Below are positions 34,757 to 45,928 of a stretch of 64,000 nucleotides of DNA, piece by piece. The position numbers and the translations under genes are program-made. Where the stretch lies: positions 614,156,755 through 614,220,754 of the forward strand of contig NC_081409.1 in assembly GCF_030272615.1 (NCBI RefSeq), in the 5' to 3' direction. This DNA comes from Cryptomeria japonica. Lineage: Eukaryota; Streptophyta; Pinopsida; Cupressales; Cupressaceae. The stretch's first letter is position 1, and each line of letters opens with the position of its first letter. Below the pieces are notes generated by a model. It searched no databases. It had not been told where the DNA came from and worked only from the letters and a program-made list of their open reading frames with translations.

Positions 34757-37021
34757 TCATAGAAGTATGTGAGGAACAAAACCCCATGTGAGGAAAAAGT
34801 CCCCCCCATATGAGAGAAGAAGAGAAGTCAAACTGTGATCCTCCCTCAAAGAAGAATCTGCACCAATGATAGAAGCTCGATGTATGAAGAAACTGCTCCA
34901 CGAACGTCGAACAACATTCCTCCCCTTAGGAAGAAACAAAACCAAAGGTGTATCCATGAAGTCTCCCCAATCATGAAGGGAAGATGTATGAAGAAAACTC
35001 ATGATGAAAGGAATCTCTGAAAATTGCTCAAGTGTCCCCATGTCGATGCTGAAAGATACCCCTTCCAAAGGTGGTAAACTGTGCCACACTGCTGAAAAAG
35101 GAACTCCAACATCTAGTGAAGATGAATGTAGAACAATATCCAAAGACTCATGTGTCTCCTCAAAGCATAAAGAGACCTCCTCCAACTGCTGTACATAAGT
35201 ATCCACAATCATGTCAACCTCGAAAGAATAATCATGTAGAGAATGAACAAGAGGGTCAGAGTGTGCCCTCGCAACAATCGAAGAAGGATCATCTTCATCA
35301 AAGAGAAGATGTATGTCATCAATGATGTCTCCCAAATCTGCAATGTAGGATTCCACAAACAAACCTGGAATATCTGTCATGTAATCATCCCATGAATCTG
35401 AAGCTAGAAGACAATGTATATCCTGCTGCACTGAATCACATGAAGGCAAAACTGTCGCACTATCTGCATCATCAGGTGCAATAGGTGATGTGATATCAAT
35501 ATGAGAAGATGAAATACAAGACTCAAGAACTGGGTTACATGTGAGAATCCCCATGTTCAAGTGTCCAAAGTTCTCCTCAAAATCTGAATCATCAGAAGAA
35601 GTGTGATCATCATGTGTAGAATCATCAAATGTGAAATCATCATCATCAACAAAATCTGAAAAGGAGTATAACCGAGATGCATGATCAACCACCCCAGTCG
35701 CAATGATAGCTCTAGTCTCCATGTCTCTAATAAAAACTGAGTCAGGTGTGAACTCCACAACTCTCTTAGTTGCGCCATGTGTGATTTGATAGATAGAAAG
35801 GAGATTGTTTGTCAAGTGGGGTACACACAACACATCATTGAAGGAGTTATCCCCAATGTCAATAGATCCTTTCCCAATCACATCCATGTATGTATGATTG
35901 CCCATCAAAATCTGTGGCATGGTACAAGGCTCAAATGTAGAGAACATAGACTGTGAAGATGCCATATGATGAGAAGCCCCTGAATCTAGAAGCCATCTCT
36001 CTGAATCATGACTGATAGTAACACATAGAGCTTTTCCTTTCCTTGTTCCAAAAGAGTGAGTTTTTCCACTTGTAGAAGCCATGAATGCTTGCCCTTTTCC
36101 TTTTGAATGTGAGGAAGTGGAAGTTGATGAATCATCCTTCTTGTAGACTTTAGGCAAATCAATGTTATGCTTTTTGATGATATGTGTGAGTTCATCAATC
36201 TTCTTAGTATGGCAATGATGTTCCTCATGACCAATCTTTTTACAATAAGCACAAGTAGGTCTCTCTCTCTTTGGTGAATTATCTCTCTTGGAAGAGGATG
36301 AATCTCCTTGTTGTGGAGAAGATGGTGCTTTTTCCTTAGGCTTTGATTGCCATTTCTTCTTGTTTGAGTTGTCCTTTCCTTGATTTGCCACTAATGCTTG
36401 AGACTTAGAAGAAGCCTTAAGAATGCCCATGCTTATCAACTTAGTTTGTTCCATCATCAACATTTCATTGAAAGCATCAAATGTAGGCATTTTGTAGCTT
36501 GAACCCATTGTCATCCTATGGGTTTGGAAACTAGAAACAAATGCTGCATATTCTTGTGGAAGCTTCCCTATCAAGTTGAATATCAATTGAGTATCCTTTT
36601 TATCAATGCCACAATCTTTGAGTTGTGCCCTCAACTCATTTGCCTTAGTGACATAATCTTGTATAGTATCAAAGTTCTTGGGATCTAACATGCTGAGATC
36701 ACTATCAATTTGATATCCCCTAATCTCATCAACTTGACCATACAAGTCTTGAAACTTTTGCCAAGCATCCTTGATTAGAGTGCATTTCTCAATATGAAAA
36801 ATGAGATCCTTTGATACATACTTTCTTAAGGTACCAATTGCCATGATATTTTTAGTGAGCCAATCTAAGTGACCAACTGGATCAGCCTTAGGATCAGCTG
36901 GAGCAACAATAGTTCCATCAATGTAATGAGTGAGTCCTTTTTCCATAAGTTTACTCCATGCATCAATTTTCCAAGTAGCATAGTTATGTGGAGTTAAGAG
37001 AGGAAACTTAGAAGAACCCAT
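34757..37021 (-). CDS. Gag-protease protein of element E with a non-pol C-terminal region, intact
   Basis: The frame has 754 codons. The start chosen is ATG at 37,021 (MGSSKFPLLTPHNYATWKID), which opens the usual copia Gag N-terminus. The Gag core spans residues about 1-200 (DAWQKFQDLYG, AQLKDCGIDKKDTQLIFNLI). A basic, Ser-rich linker leads to zinc knuckle CAYCKKIGHEEHHC (about 257-270). The protease has WLLDSGASHHM (about 343-353). The start of a GAG-pre-integrase region (HASRLYSFSDF) ends near residue 457. After this, where integrase should begin, come about 295 acidic, Asp/Ser-rich residues that I do not recognise. No stop or frameshift is present, unlike every neighbour. Products would form particles and bind RNA; the role of the C-terminal region is unknown. 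Confidence 0.88.
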   Translation of the reverse strand: MGSSKFPLLTPHNYATWKIDAWSKLMEKGLTHYIDGTIVAPADPKADPVGHLDWLTKNIMAIGTLRKYVSKDLIFHIEKCTLIKDAWQKFQDLYGQVDEIRGYQIDSDLSMLDPKNFDTIQDYVTKANELRAQLKDCGIDKKDTQLIFNLIGKLPQEYAAFVSSFQTHRMTMGSSYKMPTFDAFNEMLMMEQTKLISMGILKASSKSQALVANQGKDNSNKKKWQSKPKEKAPSSPQQGDSSSSKRDNSPKRERPTCAYCKKIGHEEHHCHTKKIDELTHIIKKHNIDLPKVYKKDDSSTSTSSHSKGKGQAFMASTSGKTHSFGTRKGKALCVTISHDSERWLLDSGASHHMASSQSMFSTFEPCTMPQILMGNHTYMDVIGKGSIDIGDNSFNDVLCVPHLTNNLLSIYQITHGATKRVVEFTPDSVFIRDMETRAIIATGVVDHASRLYSFSDFVDDDDFTFDDSTHDDHTSSDDSDFEENFGHLNMGILTCNPVLESCISSSHIDITSPIAPDDADSATVLPSCDSVQQDIHCLLASDSWDDYMTDIPGLFVESYIADLGDIIDDIHLLFDEDDPSSIVARAHSDPLVHSLHDYSFEVDMIVDTYVQQLEEVSLCFEETHESLDIVLHSSSLDVGVPFSAVWHSLPPLEGVSFSIDMGTLEQFSEIPFIMSFLHTSSLHDWGDFMDTPLVLFLPKGRNVVRRSWSSFFIHRASIIGADSSLREDHSLTSLLLSYGGDFFLTWGFVPHILL

Positions 37022-37081
37022 AGCAGCAAAAAGGAAAGAACACAAGAGCACAAAAGCACAAGAGACACCCCCCAAATTCAA

Positions 37082-38752
37082 TCACTCAAAGTACCCCCCC
37101 AAAAGTGATGATTTTGGCACTTTATACTTAGTGCGATTACAATGAGCCACTTGCAAAACAAGGCAAAGTGGGCTTATGATGCAAATTTTACAACTTCTAA
37201 AATGAGATACAAGAGACTTCAATCAATAGTGCAATGAATCTAACTGAGATTCAAGCAAATATACAAGTACCAAGAGAGCCAAAAATGGCCAACATCTGAA
37301 AGTACAATTTCTACTTACAATGACATCAATCTGATAGCATCATGTGAAAGTAGATGAAAAAATACACACTTTCAAAAAAAATGGCACCTAAAAAGGAGGT
37401 CGGATGACCCCAAACGAAGCCTCTGAAGTTGCAAAAACTGGGATTACTCAGGGACAGTCACCAAAAATTGCATTTTCTAAAAAATCCATGCATCAAAATC
37501 AAAAAATTCTTTCACCACTACGGAGAGCATGAAATTCTAGCCCATTTCAAAAAAAATTGCACCCAAAAAGGAGCAAAAATGAGCAAGTTATGGCCATTTG
37601 AAGTTGAACTGCAAAATCAAAAATGCAAATGAGAGGGGGTCCAAAAATTTTCAAACCCTGCTGATGTGGCGCTGATGTCAGCAATTCATTGGATTAAATT
37701 TGACAGCCTTATGACCGTCGCCAAAACTTCACCCTGCTGACTGGACGTCCGTACCGTACTGACAGATTACGTGGCAAGCTGACTGTATGTTCCATACTGT
37801 ACGGAATTGCTGACTGTGCGAGCTGATTCGGCGAGTGACGTGGCATCTGTACGGTTGACGTGGCATACGGAAATAGCTGACTGTCTGTACGGTTTTCCCG
37901 CGGGCCAGTGGCCGCCTGCCACGTGGCGGGCGCGGGTTCCTCCGGTCTGTGTGGCGGGCAGCGGTCCGGAAGAGCCGAGAGGAACCGACAGTTGCGGATG
38001 AGCGGCACCAATAGAGACTTGGGAGTGGAGGTAGCAGAGCCGGAGCGGGGCGGAGGGCACCGGTGCAGCGTGGGCAGAGCTGCGGGGAGGCGCGGACAAG
38101 CAGCAGGTGGAGAACCTGCGGGCGGACAGCGGCGTTGGAGGACGCGGCGGGGGCCGCTCGCGGGAGGCGGTGGTGGCGGTGGACGCTGCGGGCTCGGAGC
38201 TGGAGCTGGAGTTGCCAGAGGCTGCCGGGAAGCGGAGGTGGCGTCGGGTGCTGGGCGGCGCAGGTGCGGCATCCGGCCGGCTAGCACGAGCGGGTACAAC
38301 CGACGGCGCAATGAGGACGGACGTGCAGGTACTTTCTGCGGAAGGTACCTGCAATCTGCGGGTTACGGGGGGGGGGGTCTGCGAACCCCCCAAAAAATCT
38401 TTTTTTTTGATTTCTTTTTCAACTTTTGATCTTTTTCAATTTTTTTTCAATTTTTTGATTTTTGATTTTAAATATTTTGAAAATAATTTTTTCAGAAATA
38501 AAAATTAATTTTTTTTTTTTTCGAAAAATACAGGGATATTCGAAAAATCCGTACGAATAGGGCAAAAATGGAGAAAAAAATTTTCTCACCAAAATAGGCC
38601 AATTTTATAACCAAAATACATGGAAATGGCCTTCCGGACGCAATGGTGAGGTCGGATCTAGTCTAGGACGCCTCCAAAAGATGCTGCTCCTCAGATCTGC
38701 CTCTTGACATCGCAATAATGCCTCTTCAAGACGAATCAATGAAGCTCCAATA
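37082..38752 (-). other. Long leader of element E, including a CpG-rich island
   Basis: There is no supported gene between PBS and gag. 37,716-38,390 is strongly GC- and CpG-rich, with repeated words GCTGACTG, GTACGG and TGACGTGGCA at 37,730-37,890 and purine-rich GGCGGA/GGAGG stretches after it. Long frames on both strands here (about 200 codons, Pro/Arg-rich) look compositional. 38,395-38,520 is T-rich. Confidence 0.7.
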
Positions 38753-38764
38753 GCTCTGATACCA
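38753..38764 (-). other. Primer binding site of element E (initiator Met tRNA)
   Basis: The minus strand reads TGGTATCAGAGC immediately after the LTR end ...CCAACA. Confidence 0.93.
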
Positions 38765-39258
38765 TGTTGGATTTTGCCAAGATCAAGAGGTCAATGAAAA
38801 GTACAAAATAGAGACATAATATGGGACAAGAATAAACTGTATTCTCATCAATAGAAAATGATCAATAATTGTTCAATAGTTGTTGTTACATACAATGTAG
38901 ATGAGCCTGCTTATATAGGCAAGGCTAGGGATATGTATGAGCACACAAATATGACATGTGGCTCAATAAGAAACAAGGGTAGGTAGGAAATAGGTGTGGG
39001 TAGGTAGGAGAAATAATATAATATTCCACATGAGGTGGATCACCCACTGAAGGTGGAATTATCACTCCACTATAAGTGGATATGATAGTGTAATAACAAG
39101 ATCAACACCATAAGAGGTGGAATTTCTCCTACACACACTATCCCAATGTGGCACAAACACCCAAGTGTCTCATATCCAAACTACTATGAAATGCATTATC
39201 CTAAGTAAACTTAAGTAAGTGTAATAATATCCATGATGAATAATTATTTACACCAACA
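38765..39258 (-). repeat. 5' LTR of element E
   Basis: The LTR is 494 bp, identical to the left LTR apart from about three substitutions and a 21-bp tandem duplication around GGTAGGTAGGAAATAGG (near 38,977-39,010). Confidence 0.93.
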
Positions 39259-39263
39259 CCCTT

Positions 39264-40153
39264 CTTATCCCCTTTGATGAAAAATAATAACTCTGCATGT
39301 GAATGGAGAAATCAAGGAACAAGAACCTTAGAGCAACATATGACAAGGTTTTAATAACCTTCTACACTTCGAACTTATCCAAAGTTTACGCAGGTATACC
39401 TTATGTGAATATTTTCACACTTTTTAAAAAAATCCATAGTAACCATTGTCCAAAAACTAGTGGATCTTATCGCCTTAAATGAAAAACTGAAAAAATATAG
39501 GAAAACTTAGGCTCATTTTCAGTGTTGATCTTCAAGAGATTTAGAAAAGAAAACATTAACAGATACCAGTGCCTTATCCAGGCTACAGAGTCATCTATTT
39601 TAAACAAGAACTCTAGAATTAAACATATCCATGCATCTCAATCACTTTGGCTTCTACCAACTCCATACATGCTTGACATGTATGAGAATCTTCCCTTGTT
39701 ATACTAAATAGTGTTCATCAAATTCAAAGTTCCCAACAAATAACCTACTAATAAAGATATTTCTCGCATATTTAATTCCCCTCCCGAAGAAGAAAGCTCA
39801 GAAACATATCTATAAAGATTGCATTACAATCCTTGTTCAATTGAAATAACCCTAAATTACCCAAATGAAACTAGTAAAATATTTGAAAGCATACCACAAG
39901 ACAACACAAATTTTAGGCTCAAAGTTCATGGTCTGTATATTTATATTCAATTTGGAAAATCTTACAAAAACTTAGATAGTTTTATATAAAACACTAGAAA
40001 AACACAGATAAATTTTTGCAGAGTTTCTTTACAAATTCTTGTGATCCATTCTTTTACTAGTCCTGGTATCCATTTATAACATTATGGATGCATACAAGCT
40101 TCGGACCCTTTTCAAAAAGTTTGTTACATCCGCAATTCTTTTCCAAGAAGTAG
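39264..40153. other. Left non-coding part of element F
   Basis: About 890 bp of AT-rich sequence downstream of the F gene (which is on the minus strand). I see no LTR copy of the right end and no gene. Confidence 0.5.
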
Positions 40154-43100
40154 TTACAAGTCCTTTTCAACATCCACAACCTCTTGTGCCTTTTGTTCTG
40201 TTGCAACCTCTTCTAACTGCTCCAGAGAATCTTCTTTTTGTCCGACATAATTATCCTTCCATTCCTGGAAAACATCATCACTTGGCCAAGCAAAACTAAC
40301 AACCTTCTGTTTCATGTCTTCTAGCCTTTTCCAAGTGACTCTTAAATGCCCAATTTCTATCTCTATAAAATCGTAATGAGATTTCACCTTTTCAATTTCT
40401 TCAATAGTTTGGACAAATAAAGATGTGTCATCAGTGTTGATAATTTGATTGACCCTTTGGGACAAATTGTAATCTAGCTCCTCTAACCAAGTCTTCTCTT
40501 CTTTTAACTGAATTGGACAAATGAAACCTCCTAGAAACAATTCAAATTTGTGATCTGAATATTCTTTTCTATATAGTTTGGCTTTTCTATTTATACCTTC
40601 CCTTTCCTCTGAGAGAATATTCATCTCTTTTATAAACTCACTAGTGGACCTTAGAAGGTCATTCTCCTCTGCATCTGCATGGGATGAACACATGAGCTCT
40701 GACTCCTTACCTCTGGGCATCCACTTATTAAGGATTGGTTCTAAAGTGGCCTCATCTTCTTTGAATTTGATCATAACCTCCAGAATCCTCTTCATATTTA
40801 TGTATACAATGGAGGCCTTGATTGAGTCAGCAAACTTCAAAATTGTGGCTTTCACTTTCTCTTCATATTTCTTTGCAAACAAGCCTTGAGCTTGTTTTAG
40901 CTTTTCCAACTCATGTTGGATAGTCTCAGCTAATTGGAAACTAGAAGGCATAGGAGAAGGGGGGTATTCTATGATGGGACTAGTAGGAGGGGGTCTTGCT
41001 GGAGAGGAGGCTATCACGAGTGTAGAAGATTCACCTGGATGGTGCTAACCTACCAACTGACTATGGAGTCTAGTGATGATGTTGTCCCTATTGGCTATTC
41101 CTTCTTTAGCCTCATTGTAAGCCTTTAAGATAGTTTAATGCGGCAGTAGTAGAGAAAGAGGCACAAGAAAGAGCTAATCTCCAATTGAAGTCTAGTGATG
41201 GATGGTGCTAACCTGCCAACTGACTATGGAGTCTAGTGATGATGCTATCCCTATTGGTTATTCCTTCTTTAGCCTCATTGTAAGCCTTTAAGATAGTCTC
41301 CAACTTCAATTGGAGATTAGCTCTTTCTTGTGCCTCTTTCTCTGCTGCTGCCACAACTTCCACTACCCTTGTATCTTAGACTCTCTTAAGAATCATTCCT
41401 CCTAAGAGGCTAGAATCTGATGCATTTTTCCTCCTTTTGTTCTCATCCTTTTTTAATGACCACATGACAAGAGAAACATTATCCCTACTGAAGGTCACTC
41501 CTTCCATTGGCTTTGTTTCTTTCCTTACTGCATCAAGAACTAAAGCATCAGCTATATCCCATTCAGAGAGGATCAAAACACCAACCTTTGACACCATCTC
41601 TCTTCCAGATTCAAGAGTGATAGCTTTGAATTCAGCCATCATTTCTTTCTTTATTTCTTCTTCTAGCTGATTAGCATCTCTGAGAGGTTGTTCACTCTTC
41701 TTCTGCTCACATTTGGTCTTGAATTGTTCCATGTTCTTCTTCCACACAAATTGAATGAAAGCCCCTATTGTAACAAATATACTATCAGCCAGGAATTCTT
41801 CATTGGCTTGCTTAACAGTAAGGTCTAATTCTTTGCCCCTTAGCTCACCATCAGTTGAGTTCATTTCAGCACTAGGTGGCTCCTCTGGCATCCCCTCTTG
41901 GTTCTCCTCATAGGTGTAAGCAATATCACCTAGACTCCCTAACTGTAATAATTGTTCAGCCACCGCTTGCTCATCTCCAATGTGGATAGGGGACTGAGAT
42001 GGAGAATATTGAGGTTCATCAGTTTCAACCTCTTTTCCCACTCTTTGCCTTTTAGGGGAATCCTAAATATCAATGACATCTTCAATTTTCCTTTTCCCTT
42101 TTGAAGTGGAAGGCTCACCTGTCACTAGCATCATCACAATGTACTTTGACTTCTTATGCTTTACATAGTCACCAGGTGGGATAGCCTTAGCAAAGGCAGG
42201 CTTAGCAAAGACCAGCTTAATCCAATTAGGATCATTCTGCATTATAGCCTTCCTTTTTTCTTTTAAGGTCTGCATGAGGTCTTCAAAATAGAGAATCAAG
42301 AATTTGATTTTCTCCTCAAAAGGGTTGAAGCTAGAAATAGGGTCATAGCTACTATCAAATTGATGGATAAAATGAAGTGCCTTCTTATATGCAATCCATT
42401 TCTACTTCCTTAGTTCCTGCTCATCTAAGCTGAATTCATTCCTAATTAAATGTTCAGGGAACTGAAATTGGTGAGGCCTACCTCTACACACTGGTCTCTT
42501 TCTAAACATACCATTGAAAAATTCCTCAGGGTCTGCACATCTTGAAACTACAGTTGATAGCCTATATGGCTTAAAGAATTATTCAAAATATTTCCATCCC
42601 CCTTTAGTGATTACAAAATGGTGGGCCATGGTAATAGTTGGGAAAATGGTCCCTTTACCCCTATTGGTTAGCTCTACTTCTTTCACTCCTCCAATCTATC
42701 TCAACACTTCTGCAATCCCTATCTTCAATGGGACCTAATAGGGTAGTAGGTAGGGGGTTCCTCTAAAACCATACACTCTGAAAATAGTAGAAACAAGGTA
42801 CAAATACATGTCTCCCCAATTGTGAACAATCTTAATATCCTCTGCAAACTCCTTAGGTTTGAGGAATTCCAAAAGAGCCTTAGGAATGCTAGGGTTTTCT
42901 GCACATAAAAGAACTCTAATCTTGGATGCAAAGCATCTATCAAATTTCAGAAAACTAGCATCCTCTCTATCCCAAGATAGAATAGTGCTCCAAAGTTGAA
43001 TGGGCATCTCCTCTTTATCTTTAACCTTGACCAAATCTATATCTTTTGCAAAGTAATCAGCACCTTTGAACAAGAACATGTGCATTAACACAGAATACCA

Positions 43101-43913
43101 TCCAAACAGCCTATCCACCTTACCATTTTTGATCCCTAATATCCCTTTATGAATTGCATTAGTAAGGTATGGGGCATAATCAAATGTTATTGTTAGGGAG
43201 GGGTTTAGAATTTGTGCAATCATTAACATGTAATGGGTTGGCATGTTCTTTTCAACATCCTCTCCAAAGATCTGACATAGTGCCCAATACATACCCTTAG
43301 CTCTTAGAGTAAATAAATTGAGGGAGAATGGTTCCATTGTGCTGGGGCCTACAACTGTTAACCCCCCTATCTTAACAAAGAACTCTTTCAATGGGCCACT
43401 CCTAAGATGATCCCTCTGTGCATTGTAAATCCGGGTTAATGACTCAATGTCAATAGGTTCTAACAAATTGGAGGCCTCACTAAGCTTGAAAACATTTCTA
43501 AACTCATCATCTTTGATTTCAACTAGGGCTAATCCCTTTATATCTCTAATGCATCTTGCTACAGGGTCATAATTCTGTGCAATTAGGGTCAACAAATCTA
43601 CATCCATGAATGCATCGAGGACCACAAGTTTTCCTACATCTAGTTCCCATATGCTATTTAAAGGAGCTAGGGAATGTCTCTGCCCAAAACCGACTTTGAA
43701 CAGTCCTAAACTTGATATCCTTATCTCAAGGTCCCTTAACCAATTGCCTTTATCATACAGGCCATCCCCAATCTTTAGACGAGGGTTCTTTGGTACCAAC
43801 TCTTTAGCCTTAGCCCCAACATTGGTTGACATGGTTAACTATTCTAAAAGATCATCACAAATGTTTGTGTCTTGATAATTCAATTTTCCTGTCAACTCTC
43901 TTCTTGGTGCCAT
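40154..43913 (-). pseudogene. Large unfamiliar gene of element F, about 1,250 codons
   Basis: I do not recognise a family. The start at 43,913 (MAPRRELTGKLNYQDTNICD) reads through one stop into a long clean block, 43,832-42,735 (MSTNVGAKAKELVPK...). That block is globular-looking and contains VGPSTMEPFSLNLF and THYMLMIAQILNPSLTITF, faintly like the putative plant transposon domain, a weak comparison. The same frame continues with stops to 41,376 and holds a Lys/Arg cluster SPKRQRVGKE that could be a nuclear signal. The C-terminal half (41,350-40,154) is Glu/Lys/Leu-rich and predicted coiled coil (AAAEKEAQERANLQLKLE; HELEKLKQAQGLFAKKYEEK). About seven stops and a local rearrangement at 41,037-41,352 disrupt it. 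No RT, integrase or transposase motif is seen. Confidence 0.6.
41037..41352. repeat. 97-bp direct duplication with a 50-bp inverted copy inside the F gene
   Basis: 41,037-41,133 and 41,200-41,296 are near-identical direct copies. Between them, 41,142-41,191 is an inverted copy of 41,303-41,352. This is a compact template-switch type rearrangement that breaks the reading frame. Confidence 0.9.
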
Positions 43914-45923
43914 TCTAAATAAGCAACTATACCACTTGAAACTAGCATAGACCTCTAATGAAATAATTCACACAGCAACGATTGGAAACAGACCAGAATT
44001 ATCAAGAAAAGCACAAAAAAACTGATTATTCACCTGAAGAGAATCCCTCTTCACTAATTGCTCTGCAACAGACTTTGATGAAACAATACTAACAATCAAG
44101 TTGATGCGGACTCTAAAGGACAAGTTGGCATTGAATTTTTAGAAATTAACTCCGCATGCTTAGGCTATCTTTTCAGAATTGAATTCGCCAAATCGGATTC
44201 AAAACTGGCTCCAATGGGTCATAACTTCTCTGAGTCTTTCCTCTGTTTTGGCCTTTCGCTATTTTGCAGTGCATAAAACCTTTGCAACTTTCTTTCACGA
44301 AACAACACTAGCCATTGGATTACAAGAACTTACACCGCCTTTACCTCCGTCTGATCACTCTTTGTTAATGTCGGGCCCCACCTTCTTTTCACCATTTTGC
44401 GGGCTTTAACACTCACATACTTTTCCTTCATGAAGCCACGCCAACCATTAGATCAAGTTCTAATCACCCAGTCTTTAACTCTAAGTAGGACTATCAATCT
44501 CACTAACTAATCGTGCCTCATCTTGACGGCTAATGATTTTCTCCATTTCGCAGAGATTAAACTGTAGGCATCTTTGGGCTACGAAACAATGAGAACTGTT
44601 GGATCAAACACAAGGTGAATACCTTTTAACAAACATTAAACCTTTCAAGTGGGCCCTTTATTTTCGGAGATCACTTACTTTACCTAGTCACTGATTAACA
44701 AATGCCATGTGGCAATCATCCATTAGCTCAAGAAACTCCTCTAGGTTCCATTCTGAAATTGCCATGTGCTTTGCTTCACATTTCTCCACATAACTGTTGG
44801 TTACACCTAGGCGGGCCCTCAACTACCCTTCAGAGCCACGTGGCATTCAACACATCACTATTAAACTCCATGAAATGCGCCAATTGTCATGCCACGTCAT
44901 GATTTCATGTGATTTCCACCTCATTTCGCTACTTTGCAAAAACTAATCTTCGTTTAGCTTGCAGCTACAAAACCATGAGGATCGTTGGATCAAAACAGAC
45001 TTGATCAGCTTTTAACTTTGTTCCCCGCCTATCCTTTGGGCCCACCGGCATTTTTCACCACTTCACGATGACTAACTTACTAGCATCTTATCTTTGTGAA
45101 TCTACGCAGGCCGTCAAATCTCAGGAACTTGCTCGTTGTTTATTCTTTCAATGACCACCTCGCTCGGGCCCACTGCGGACCGCCAACTGATCACCCTGTC
45201 ACTGCTCTATCATCGCCAGTTGGACCTACCACCTTTAGCAGGACCCGCCACCTTTTTGCTGCTTCGCAAAAGGTAAAATGTGTGCATCTCCTGACCGTGA
45301 ATCAATGCAAGTCGTTGATCCTTTCCCAACCTGATCACCCTTTAAGCAAGGAAGATTGCTTGTCTCTAAGACCCGCCACATGTTTTCGCTACTTCGCGAA
45401 GGCTAAATCTCGAGCACCTTTTGGCCGCAAATCAACGCGAGCCATTGATCATCCTCTAAACCAACCACTCTTTAATCTTTGGGAAACTTGTCTGCTTCTG
45501 GGACCCACCACTTTTCGCTATTTTGTGGAGGATAACTCTTGATCATCTTCATCTTACGAATCAACGCGGGCCGTTGGATCAACAAAGAGTTGCATGATAC
45601 TTATAGGGCCCGATAAACATTAGAAAAAGGGCATAGTAATAGGCGTATAAAATTTAAAACATTTAAGGGACTGCCTAGGTAAAAAACAATGGGGGGGGAC
45701 ACTTCTCATGACAAACGAACCCATCCCTTAAGTGGCAAAAAGTAACGCAGAATTAGAACCAGGTTTTTACTCAGACAACTTTGAAATTTAAAACTTAAAA
45801 CCCTTAAACCTTCTCATTGGCCTATGACAAAACAGAGGTAACAAGGCCAATACCAGACTCAAAATTTTAACAAAATTAGCCAATTATGGACCGAGAACAT
45901 CCATTTTTAAAATAGTGATAACA
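43914..45923. repeat. Upstream region of the F gene with degenerate tandem repeats
   Basis: 2 kb without a gene. From about 44,170 to 45,600 a degenerate unit of roughly 110-150 bp recurs. Its recognisable parts are GGGCCCACC, TTTTCGCTACTTCGCGAAGG and AATCAACGCGGGCCGTTGGA. The clearest copies are near 45,220-45,290, 45,365-45,440 and 45,500-45,580. It precedes the start of the F gene, so it may be its promoter or a subterminal repeat block. Confidence 0.65.
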
Positions 45924-45928
45924 CTATT

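Larger units (their letters stand above)
34061..39258 (-). mobile_element. Element E: young non-autonomous copia with intact gag-protease (TR-GAG type)
   Basis: E is 5,198 bp with TG...CA ends and target duplication CCCTT at 34,056-34,060 and 39,259-39,263. LTRs are 473 bp (left) and 494 bp (right), with about 3 substitutions plus a 21-bp tandem duplication in the right copy. On the minus strand the order is 5' LTR (right), Met PBS, a 1.7-kb GC-rich leader, one 754-codon gag-protease frame, polypurine tract GGGGGGG, 3' LTR (left). There is no integrase, RT or RNase H, so it would depend on a partner element. It is the innermost insertion and the only undamaged coding unit in the window. Confidence 0.93.
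34035..45923 (-). mobile_element. Element F: unclassified mobile element with one large unfamiliar gene
   Basis: F is 6,686 bp once E is discounted. It begins TGTTGTTCTC and ends AGTGATAACA, flanked by the 5-bp target duplication CTATT (34,030-34,034 and 45,924-45,928). Removing it with one CTATT makes the D 3' LTR collinear with the D 5' LTR, so the ends are exact. The TG...CA ends and 5-bp duplication are what retroviral-type integrases leave, yet I see no LTR pair, no PBS, no polypurine tract and no RT. Terminal inverted identity is only TGTT/AACA. It could be a giant solo LTR that carries a gene, or a Ginger-like DNA transposon. The content is one minus-strand gene (43,913-40,154) with a repeat-rich region upstream. 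Confidence 0.75.

Noticed and set aside
37709-38508. Long Pro/Arg/Gly-rich open frames on both strands of the GC-rich leader of E
   Set aside because: Overlapping frames on opposite strands, biased composition, no domain; best explained by high GC content.
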